This document shows, piece by piece, positions 1 to 10,300 of a DNA stretch of 64,000 nt (positions are counted from its first letter, which is position 1; every line of letters starts with the position of its first letter). The notes under the pieces are model-generated. The model saw nothing but the letters and a program-made list of their open reading frames with translations. It was not told where the DNA came from and made no database searches. The DNA is from Phoronis australis. Lineage: Eukaryota > Phoronida > Phoronidae. The stretch is from positions 1 through 64,000 of the forward strand of contig NMRA01000223.1 of assembly GCA_002633005.1 (NCBI GenBank), given 5' to 3'. The position numbers were made by a program, and so were the translations under genes.

Positions 1-180
1 ATACTGATCAACTAATGTCGAACTGATAAAGTTTTGTGCCTGCGTTAGCACAAGAATGGCTACTGATCAACTCATGTTATAATCAGATAGAGTTTTGTGG
101 CTGTGTTCGGACAGCAATAGCTACTGATCAACTCATGTTTTAATCAGATACTTTCGTGCCTATGTTAGCACACCAGTCTT
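1..180. repeat. Short tandem repeat, ~60-bp unit, three copies
   Basis: Three successive ~60-bp copies begin with TACTGATCAACT at about 2, 61 and 122. They share the block GTTTTGTG followed by a TGTTAGCACA-like block near the end. The array is cut by the window start, so the true copy number is unknown. Confidence 0.8.
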
Positions 181-802
181 CATACAAAATATCCTTGACA
201 AGTTTAAAACAAAACATTTTCTGAACTGTTCATTATCTAATTTTCTATTGACCAGAATTTTTAAAACACAAGCACTATTGCTATAAAGGTTCTGTAGCAA
301 AATGGCTGACTATAATCAAATGAATTTCATCATTGCCAAGAAAACTGCCAATGGTAGGATATAACGTGACCACATTTTGTAAACCGGCACGTTTTATCTG
401 ACTATTGAACTTAAAATCGAAATTAGTCCTTACAGTATAAGATTAACTTTCAAACAAATTCAAAATTATTTGTCTATCATTCTGTGTTCAAGTACAATAT
501 GGTTTACGCAGGTGACTGTTTAGTCCAAGTTTGAAATTGATGAGAATTGACTTTGAGATACAACTGCAAGTAAAAGCTCAGCTCTTTGAGCAACAACTCA
601 AGATTTCAAGTTCAAACTAGAAGTTATAGTTTTCAAGATATGGCCATCAAGTACAAATTTGGGTTAGATAGTCATCCATGTAAGCCATAACCATAACATG
701 TTATTTCAAAAATAATTTGGAGTTTGGTTTTGAGTACAAGAATTAGACCCAAGCCCTGGGCTGCATTCCATAAACATACAAAACTGCCTCATGAAAAAGC
801 AA
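181..802. other. Intergenic or downstream sequence, no gene seen
   Basis: AT-rich sequence with no splice-bounded reading frame or recognisable protein. It lies 3' of the last supported exon of the minus-strand UBE3D-like gene, so it could hold a final exon or 3' UTR that I cannot identify. Confidence 0.5.
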
Positions 803-1077
803 GATCACGCAAGTCTTTGTGAGATATTGTCATGCATTACAAGCAAAGCAGTGACCATGGAAGTCTTCATGAGATATTGTCATGCATAACAACCAAAGCA
901 GTGATCACGCAAGTCTTCGTGAGATATTGTCATGCATAACAACCAAAGCAGTGATCACGCAAGTCTTTGTGAGATATTGTCATGCATTACAAGCAAAGCA
1001 GTGACCATGGAAGTCTTCATGAGATATTGTCATGCATAACAACCAAAGCAGTGATCACGCAAGTCTTCGTGAGATAT
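803..1077. repeat. 50-bp tandem repeat with 150-bp higher-order structure
   Basis: Five and a half copies of a 50-bp unit containing GTGAGATATTGTCATGCAT start at 803, 853, 903, 953, 1003 and 1053. Copies 1 and 4 match each other, as do 2 and 5, and 3 and 6. Variant marks are GATCACGC versus GACCATGG at the unit start, and CATTACAAGC versus CATAACAACC in the middle. The array therefore amplified as 150-bp trimers, not single units. Confidence 0.92.
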
Positions 1078-1137
1078 CACAATTTATTAGAAGTGAAGCC
1101 CGTGATTATGCTAGCTTTACTAGCTTAAGTCTTGTAC

Positions 1138-1342
1138 TCATGGATGATGCCCACTACTTACACAGAAGCCATCTAGACACCTGAATGAAGGGGGCAGTAG
1201 ACTTGTGCCTCTAGTAAGCAGCTGTACAAGTCTCATCACATACATCTCAGGAAACTCCAGAGTTGTTACAGCCATGTCCTTGCACCAGCACTCTGCTTCT
1301 CTAGAGGCAAACATTGCAAGAGTTGACATGTTATACTTTGAA
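1138..1342 (-). CDS. UBE3D: UBE3D-like C-terminal exon
   Basis: The acceptor GTAGCAG precedes 1342. One base completes AGT, then 60 codons lead to GFC. The C-terminal motif is FPEMYVMRLVQLLTRGTSLL followed by PPSFRCLDGFC, matching the family's L-x(2)-LL...LPxSxR...GFxV ending. Reading straight on gives VSSGHHP and a stop at 1138-1140. The GTAAGT directly after TGT (1156-1161) suggests that the coding end may instead lie in another exon. Confidence 0.75.
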
Positions 1343-4300
1343 CTGCTACTATGACCTTAAAGTTATAGCTTTAATATTGACAAGAATGCTGACTATGAAT
1401 GCCGCGTGATTTAAAATAAAATTCAATGTCAAGTGCAATAATATTATTACAAAATAATACAACAAAATAATAAATATTTTGCCAGGCACTGGTCAGCAAT
1501 TTCTGTCATCCTTAACAGTCTAAAAAGGCAAAAATTATAATTTGTCTTTAGACCCAACTTCTTCAGTAAGAGTAGACAACCTCACTGTAAACAAGTACAC
1601 AGAGTATTATTTAAAGCCCTGCGGTCTTCTCAGTTTGGAAGCACTGCTATGTGCCCATCATCTTGGAAAAAGCAACAATTGTCAACGAAAGTGCTAACGG
1701 CACAATGAAGCAGAGTGAGTGAACATGATTGGTACAAAAGTTTATAATGACAAGTTCAAAACAATCAATGTCCCCACATACTTACCTCAATGTGAGATCG
1801 TCAAAGCACGTTTTGAAGAGAATTTTGAGTACAGGAGAGGGCACAACATTGACACTGTCTGCGCTGAATGAGTGATAAGCAACCTCTGTGTTGGAGTCAA
1901 ACAGCCAAACCTGTTGTGTGTTCAAGTGAGGTTTAAATCAACATACTACTCAGCTACAACAGCATATATCACAACAACTTTGTGAATATTATAATGACCA
2001 TAGAAATACACCAAAAACCAACTTCAACAGTTACTACTGAGAAAGTTAAGAGTTATGAAACAGTTGACTGCAGCTGAAATAACAGTGACCGTAAGAAAGC
2101 AAGAATATTCAAGCTTATACAAGAGCAACATGGAGCTTTGAAATGTGCCCACAAATACACCACAAATGGTGTGTTTCTAGGGTTGTTTATTTGTATCATA
2201 AAAATGGCCACTAGATGGAGCAAAATATGTCAAATCCATCCGAAATCAGGAACATTAACATGCCATTATTTCTAAAATAGAAATAAAAATCTGTCATGAT
2301 GGAACTTCAGTGAAACAAAGGAAAACAGAAAAAAGAAATTGCCACTAGGGGCCACAGCGTTCATTGGATCCATCTGAAAGTCATAGCTGTCTGTTGTTAA
2401 CTTCATATAAATACACGTATTAAATCTAATAAAGATTTTACAGCAGGTTTAGGAGATACAGCTATGGCCACAAAACAAAACAAAACAAAACAAAACTGCC
2501 ACTAGAAAGCATCACAGTAGTCGAAGTCGTCATCGTCAACTGTCCTCTTCCACACTGAGAACATTTACGCCAAATTTTCAAAATCACCCTTAGAATAGAT
2601 AGAGGGGCCGACGCCAACAAAAAAAACTCGGAAACAACTAAAATGCTCACTGGGTGACACAAAATACCTCGAACCCATCCGAAAACAGTAGGATAGCGTC
2701 ATCTCACCAATAGATGCCACTATTTCAAATTTTATGAAAATTCGTTGAGGACTTTGAAGAGGTAAAAACTAATATTGCCATTAGGGGGCACACTGGTAGC
2801 CAGATCCGTCCGAAAGTCGTCGTCATCTGTTGTCAACATCATATACATACACTTGCTAAATTTAGTAAAGATCCTGCAGAGAGTTTAGGAGATACAAACA
2901 AGGGCGCAAAACAAAAAAACAAAACTGCCACTAGGTGTCACAGTAGTGAGAACCTGCATGCAAATTTTCACAATCATCCTTAGAGCAGTTTAATTGATTG
3001 AAGGGTGGACACCAAAAAACAGACTCAGAAACTAAAAATGGCCACTGGGTGTCGCAAAATACCTCAAATCCATTCAAAAACGATAGTGTCATCATATAGA
3101 TGCCTATATGCTGCATTTTATAAAAATCCATTGAAGACCCATGTAGATACAGAGGTAAACGTAAAAAAACTAAAATTGCCACTAGGGGGCACACCAGTAC
3201 TCGGACTCGCCTGGAAGTTCGCTCATGCTATCTGTAGAATAATAAGAATAAACTAGGTTTATTGGGAACACTGAAACTACGTCGATCTACAATCGTAAGA
3301 TGGTCGTCCGTGTGTGTCCGTAATAACAAAGTCACTTATACTACATCTCCCCCTCAAGTATCTTAAAGATAAAATTACACTAAACGATACAACAACAAAA
3401 ATAACACAACTAATGAACGCCAAGTTGGAATTCATAATAAAAAGTCATCGTCCACTATCAATATCATCAGTCCTCAAATCCATAACGGATGGGTGGTTTT
3501 CGAACCCGGTGGCTTGGACTACGCAGCGAATGAGTCGGTGAAGTTGGGAGTACCGCCGGTACTGAATCATCGGGTGGTGGTGGCGGCATCATCATGACAT
3601 CTCGCCTATTTCGCGTTATGCTACCTTTATCAGTCTCGAGAGTCACGGAGCGGTCCTTATCCTGCACCACAACTGCCGGACGTTTCATATCGCGAATCAT
3701 TACCGACTGACCTTCATGGTATGTAGGAATCTCCCGTGCACGGTGTCGGGAATCAAATGCTTTTGCCATTTGAATTTTGTAGTCGTGTTCCTTTATCCGC
3801 AGGGAGTCACGATCGAGTTCGACTGGTCTAGCATCAGGAACTGACGGCAAAGTCGTTCGAAGAGTTCGGTTCATATGTAAACGAGCGGGTGACTCTCCAT
3901 TCGCTATGGGAGTATTTCGATATGACAATAAGGCCAGGTTAGGGTCGTCACATTTACGCAAGAGACCCTTTACAGTCTCCACGAATCTTTCTGCTTCCCC
4001 GTTCGCCTGCGGGTAGTTTGGGGAACTCGTCAGAAGGATGAAATCATAGTCCTTTGCAAAGTTAGCGAACTCTGCGGAAGCATAGCAGGGCCCATTGTCC
4101 GACCGAACCACGAACGGAATTCCATGCCTTGTGAAAATTGACTTCATGTGGTTAATCACACAGCTGGATGTCGCCGCTTCTAGTTTGGCTATCTCAGGGT
4201 ACCGCGAATAATAGTCTACCACCAATAGATACTGTGAGCCTTTGTATTCAAACAAATCTGTCCCTAGCGTTTGCCATGGTCCATCGGGCCATTCCGTCGT

Positions 4301-7300
4301 CTGGAGTGGCTCGCGTTTTACCGACTGATGCTCACGGCAGCGACGACACGCCTTAAACATGTCCTCGATAGCCAATGACATGCCAGGCCACCATACACAG
4401 GCTTTGGCACGCTCGCGACATTTCGTGATACCGAGATGACCGACATGGATACGTTGTAAGACATCTAATCTTTCAAAGGAAGGAATCACGATGCAATGAC
4501 CCTTCATAAGCAGTCCATCGACCAAAGTCAACTCGTGCTGAACATCCCAGTACGGCTTCAAGATACTTTCTTGAGACGACAAATATTTTGGCCAAGACGT
4601 TTTGCAAAATGATGCGACCTTTTGACACACCTCATCCAATGCTTGTGCATGCTTAATTTCCTCTAGCCTCCTGCTTGTAGCAGGTAAGTTTTGTACCGCT
4701 ACTTTCGCGAACAGTTCGGTGCTTAATTCGAGCACTTCATCCCGGTCCTCAGAGCTGGGGTTTCTCGACAGCATGTCCGCGATTAAGTTGTCTTAGCCGG
4801 AAAGATGCAATACTTCAAAATCAAAACGCATTAGCCTTAAGCGTAGTCTTTGTAACCGGGGAGTCAGATTGTTGGCATCTTTAGTTGAGAGGATGGGAAT
4901 CAAGGGTTTATGATCAGTCTCGAGAATCACTTTCAACCCCACAATATAGTTCCGGTAACGATCACATGCCCATGTCAGAGCAAGGCATTCACGCTCAATA
5001 CATGTATAATTCGACTCAGTCTGCGAAAGCGATCTCGATGCCGCTGCAACCAAGCGACGCGTACCATCCGGCTGCACCTGCGAGAGAGTTGCTCCCAGGC
5101 CACGAAGGCTAGCGTCCGCAGTAACGATAGTTTTGAGTAAAACATCGAACTGGGCAAGTACGTGGGGTTTGCTCAATTCTTGTTTGACCGATGCAAATGC
5201 CTTTGTTTGGGCACAGTCCCAACGCCACACAGAATCTTTGCGCAGCAAAGCGCGCAACGGGGCAGCAAGTTCAGCAAACTTGAGGGAAAACTTTCCATAC
5301 TGATTAATGGCCCCCAGGAAACTTTGAAGTTCCTTGACGTTCTTGGGTTCGGGTATTTTAACTATACTGTCAATAGCTTTAGGGTCTGGCCGAATACCCT
5401 CAGAGTCAATAATATTCCCAGAAACTTGACTTCCGTTTGGCGGTAAACGCATTTCTCTGGATTCAGTGTAAGTCCAGAATGTTCGATTCGTTNTAGCTTT
5501 AGGGTCTGGCCGAATACCCTCAGAGTCAATAATATTCCCCAGAAACTTGACTTCCGTTTGGCGGTAAACGGATTTCTCTGGATTCAGTGTAAGTCCAGAA
5601 TGTTCGATTCGTTTTAGCACTGCAGACAAGCGTATATCGTGTTCTTCCATTGACGCGCCATAAACAAGAATGTCGTCCATATGAACCACTACGCCTGACA
5701 ACCCTTCCAACACGGAGGACATTTCGCGGGAAAAAACCTCCGGTGCGCTAGCCAGACCGAAAGGCAAACGGCAATAGCAATATCTACCGAATGGCGAGAG
5801 AAAAGTTGTGAGTTTTTGCGACTCTGGTGCGAGTTCAATTTGCCAAAACCCGCTATTTGCATCCAGTTTCGAGAACACGCGGCCTTTACTAAGCTGGGCT
5901 AAACTGTCCTCGACATTCGCCATCGGAAATACCTCCCTTTTGACTGCTGCGTTTAGTTTCGTCATGTCAGAACAAATTCTAACCTTTCCGTTCTCTTTCG
6001 GGACCACAACCATAGGTGACACNATGTCAGAACAAATTCTAACCTTTCCGTCCTCTTTTGGGACCACAACCATAGGTGACACCCAGTCGGTGGGTTCCTC
6101 GATGGGCCGTATTACGCCTATCGATTCCATTCGTCGAAGCTGAACTTCGGACGAAGCGGAATCGGTACCGGACGAGCCGTGAAAATAGCGTGGGGCTCGT
6201 GCTTATCGTCTAATTTAATGCTGTACTGACGTCCTTTTAACCGACCTAGAGAGCCGTCGGCAATATTCCGGGAACCGTCATCAACAGAATCGACTACCTT
6301 GATCAACCCCAGTCCTATTGATAGCCTCCGAGACAACAAACCGGTGGCCTGTCCGGTAACAACGTACACAGTTTCACGCAAAGTTTTATCCTTGTATTGA
6401 ACTGTGGCGTCAAAGCAACCCGGAACATCCAATTTGATATTTCCAGTCGCAAACAACCGTTTCTGAGACTGATTGAGTTTTGGCCATGGGCCACCCGCAC
6501 ACGGCAATACCGTTACGCCCGCACCTGTGTCTAGTTTAAATTCAAACGTTTTGTCAAAACCTCCCTGGGTGAATATGCGAAGGGGTTTTACAATGTCGTT
6601 TTCACCTGGCGTTATTTCACCTAAGAACTCTCGAGGCATTTCCTCGTGTTTCCCATTACCCAGTCCGGTAGACTTCTTTCACCCCTTCTTGTTGGAGGTG
6701 AGTTTTACATGCAACAGCCCATTGGCCCCGCCGCTTACATTTCCGACATTCCGACGATCGCGCAGGACATCTCTCATCAGTCCCGTGTGCCGTTTTACCG
6801 CACCGAGAGCACTTTGAGATTTCGTTTACCGCACCTACTGATGTCGGATCCCCCACTGTGGCTGTAATTTCGCGAAACTGCATACCTGAGGCTTCTGCCG
6901 CGTGACACGAGTCTAACGCCGCTTCGAGAGAAAGACCGTCCGCATGCCCGCCCTGGCGCAGCAGTTTAGCGCGCAACCCATCATCACGGACACCGAGAAC
7001 GAGCTGATCTTTTATCAAAGATTTTTCAAGTTCCTCGAACTCACACGTTTGCGCCAGTGTGCGCAAGTGTGTCACAAAATTTTTGATGGTTTCTCCCTCC
7101 ATTTGTTTTCTGCTGTGGAATTTGTAACATTCATATGTAACATTTTTTCTTGGTGAACAAAATTCTTCAAACTTGGTCAGGACAATATCCAAGTTTTTGG
7201 AGGCCNGACTCAGTCTGCGAAAGCGATCTCGATGCCGCTGCAACTAAGCGACGCGTACCGTCCGGCTGTACCTGCGAGAGAGTGGCTCCCAGGCCATGAA

Positions 7301-10300
7301 GGCTAGCGTCCGCCGTAACGATAGTTTTGAGTGAAACATCGAACTGGGCAAGTACGTGGGGTTTGCTCAATTCTTGTTTGAGCGATGCAAATGCCTCCGT
7401 TTGGGCACAGTCCCAACGCCACACAGAATCTTTGCGCAGCAAAGCGCGCAACGGGGCAGCAAGTTCAGCAAACTTAGGGGAAAACTTTCCGTACTGATTA
7501 ATGGCCCCCAGGAAACTTGACGTTCTTGGGTTCGGGTATTTTAACTATACTGTCAATAGCTTTAGGGTCTGGCCGAATACCCTCAGAGTCAATAATATTC
7601 CCCAGAAACTTGACTTCCGTTAGGCGGTAAACGCATTTCTCTGGATTCAGTGTAAGTCCAGAATGTTCGATTCGTTTTAGCACTGCAGACAAGCGTATAT
7701 CGTGTTCTTCCATTGACGCGCCATAAACAAGAATGTCGTCCATATGAACCACTACGCCTGACAACCCCTCCAACACGGAGGACATTTCGCGGGAAAAAAC
7801 CTCCGGTGTGCTAGTCAGGCCAAAAGGCAAACGGCAATAGCAATATCTACCGAATGGCGAGAGAAAGGTTGTGAGTTTTTGCGACTCCGGTGCGAGTTCA
7901 ATTTGCCAAAACCCCCTATTTGCATCCAGTTTCGAGAACACGCGGCCTTTACTAAGCTGGGCTAAACTGTCCTCGACATTCGCCATCGGAAATACCTCTC
8001 TTTTGACCGCTGCGTTTAGTTTCGTCATGTCAGAACAAATTCTAACCTTTCCGTCCTCTTTTGGGACCACAACCATAGGTGACACCCAGTCGGTGGGTTC
8101 CTCTATGGGCCGTATTACGCCTATCGATTCCATACGTCGAAGTTCAGCTTCGACGACCGGACGAAGCGGAATCGGTACCGGACGAGCCGTGAAAATAGCG
8201 TGGGGCTCGTGCTTATCGTCTAATTTAATGCTGTACTGACGTCCTTTTAACCGACCTAGAGAGCCGTCGGCAATATTCCGGGGACCGTCATCAACAGAAT
8301 CGACTACCTTGATCAACCCCAGTCCTATTGATAGCCTCCGAGACAACAAACCGGTGGCCTGTCCGGTAACAACGTACACGGTTTCACGCAAAGTTTTATC
8401 CTTGTATTGAACTGTGGCGTCAAAGCAACCCGGAACATCCAATTCGATATTTCCAGTCGCAAACAACCGTTTCTGAGACTGATTGAGTTTTGGCCACGGG
8501 CCACCCGCACACGGCAATACCGTTACGCCCGCACCAGTGTCTAGTTTAAATTCAAACGTTTTGTCAAAACCTCCCTGGGTGAATACGCGAAGGGGTTTTA
8601 CAATGTCGTTTTCACCTGGCGTTATTTCACCTAAGAACTCTCGAGGCATTTCCTCGTGTTTCCCATTACCCAGTCCGGTAGAGACTTCTTTCACCCCTTC
8701 TTGTTGGAGGTGAGTTTTACATGCAACAGCCCAGTGGCCCCGCCGCTTACATTTCCGACATTCCGACGATCGCGCAGGACATCTCTCACCAGTCCCGTGT
8801 GCCGTTTTACCGCACCGAGAGCACTTTGAGATTTCGTTTACCGCACCTACCGATGTCGAATCCCCCACTGTGGCTGTAATTTCGCGAAACTGCATACCCG
8901 AGGCTTCTGCCGCGTGACACGAGTCTAACGCCGCTTCGAGAGAAAGACCGTCCGCCTGCCCGCCCTGGCGCAGCAGTTTAGCGCGCAACCCATCATCACG
9001 GACACCGAGAACTAGCTGATCTTTTATCAAAGATTTTTCAAGTTCCCTGAACTCACACGTTTGCGCCAGTGTGCGCAAGTGTGTCACAAAATTTTTGATG
9101 GTTTCTCCCTCCATTTGTTTTCTGCTGTGGAATTTGTAACGTTCATATGTAATATTTTTTCTTGGTGAACAAAATTCTTCAAACTTGGTCAGGACAATAT
9201 CCAAGTTTTTGGAGGCCTCTTCATTTTCAAAACTGATAGTGTTATACAACGCCAATGCGTCGTCTCCAACGCAATGTAAGAATAGCACCACCTTCCGTTC
9301 GTCGGAGAAATCAGTGGCCCCACTCGTCATGAGATACACTTCAAACTTTTGCCGAAATCTCCTCCAGTTTTCAGAGACATTGCCTGAATTGAGGCCTAGA
9401 TCTTCGCTAGGAGGCTTGATGAGTTCCATCGTGTAGTTAAAAAGCTGCCACCATGTAGAATAATAAGAATAAACTAGGTTTATTGGGAACACTGAAACTA
9501 CGTCGATCTACAATCGTAAGATGGTCGTCCGTGTGTGTCCGTAATAACAAAGTCACTTATACTACACTATCCAATCCATGAAAGGAACAGATGTGCAAAA
9601 TTTCATGAACATATAAATAAAAGGGTTTTAGAGATAGAGCAGCAGACCCCGGACGGAGGGACGGATGGACGTGGATGACGGCCTGATGCGTCCACATATA
9701 AATATGTGAGCGCATAAAAATATTTAAGTCAGTGAGTAACTCATCGATTTAGTCTGTTTTTGTGGTTGCAGCATCCGCAAGCCACAAACAAAAGGTGTTT
9801 AAAACTAAATGGCGGAGTAGCCACTGATGCTTTCTCAACAACAACTATGCAATACTAATCAGATGTTATTTGCCAACCAATCAGAATGTCATAATGTTAC
9901 TTCTATCTGATAACGAGTGAGAAGCCATGATATTCAATCAATCCACTATGCTATCTCATCTAGCAGTGGAAAAGAGTAAAGTACAACGGTATGCTTCTAA
10001 AGGTGTTTGTCCGCATAATGGGTAAAACATATCTCAAAATGGGACAGCCTTATCTGCAGTTGTCAAATTTCATGCAAATCAGTATTATAATTTTACACAG
10101 TCCAAACAATCAGTTTTCTAGGACCTTTGATGTTCCATAAGATTGAAATGGAGGACGTTTACTTACAAGTAACTTTGGCTCAAGCTTCCCGTCGGCATTT
10201 CTTGATTCAATAAGAAATTTGTAGCTGGTATGAAGCCTTTTCTGGGAACACAACTGTCTTACAAAGAATTTTTCCCAGTCAACACTAAAACGAAAGCGTG

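Larger units (their letters stand above)
4796..6130 (-). pseudogene. pol: Reverse transcriptase-RNase H of the LTR element (second contig copy)
   Basis: RT motifs: WVSPMVVVPKEDGK, KLDANSGFWQIEL, LPFGLASAPEVF, VHMDDILVYGAS. RNase H: TADASLRGLGATLSQ, LALTWACDRYRNYIVG, ILETDHKPL. Two single-N gaps (6023 and 5493) repeat 59 bp and about 117 bp of the frame. The frame ends in a TAA at 4793-4795 within HLSG-stop-DNLIADMLSRN. Related elements usually have Lys there (GKDN), so this is a one-codon break. Confidence 0.9.
5013..9219. repeat. Unmerged contig overlap around the N at 7206
   Basis: 5013-7205 repeats 7207-9219. The lengths are 2193 and 2013; subtracting the two inner N-duplications (118 and 60 bp) leaves 2015, which agrees. 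Substitutions and small indels distinguish the two copies. Confidence 0.93.
3228..9571 (-). mobile_element. Ty3/Gypsy (Mag-like) LTR retrotransposon, internally duplicated by assembly
   Basis: The element has identical 113-bp LTRs at 3233-3345 and 9454-9566, each TGTAG...CTACA, flanked by the 5-bp direct repeat CTATC (3228-3232, 9567-9571). On the minus strand, TGGTGGCAGC follows the 5' LTR directly (primer-binding site), and GAGGGGGAGA precedes the 3' LTR (polypurine tract). Gag with two CCHC knuckles, DTGA protease, reverse transcriptase, RNase H and integrase follow in order. Gag-to-RNase H appears twice because of the N at 7206. Once the duplicated stretch 5013-7205 is discounted, the element is about 4.1 kb. 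Identical LTRs indicate a recent insertion. Clade assignment rests on remembered resemblance to Mag/SURL-type polyproteins. Confidence 0.93.
2117..9717 (+). mobile_element. Helentron/HINE-like element with ~150-bp core repeats, split by an LTR element
   Basis: The element starts with a CAAC..TTGAAATG block and ATGTGCCCAC (about 2117-2152). It then carries core units marked by GCCACTAGG near 2203, 2341, 2500, 2636 (variant), 2775, 2927, 3040 and 3178. It ends after the LTR insertion with a segment (9567-9717) containing a short AGACCCCGGACGGAGG run and ATATGTGAGCGCAT. The 3228-9571 LTR insertion interrupts the last segment. Removing it gives about 1.27 kb that is colinear with the copy ending at 27995. 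No coding capacity is seen. The family name is inferred from architecture. Confidence 0.6.

Noticed and set aside
803-1077. Regularly spaced repeats resembling a CRISPR array
   Set aside because: The 50-bp units are contiguous with no unique spacers, in a eukaryotic context.
4885-8713. Plus-strand frames opposite gag-pol
   Set aside because: Shadows of the minus-strand retrotransposon coding sequence.
5013-9219. True tandem integration of two LTR elements
   Set aside because: Only two LTRs, no LTR at the joint, and an N exactly at the junction.
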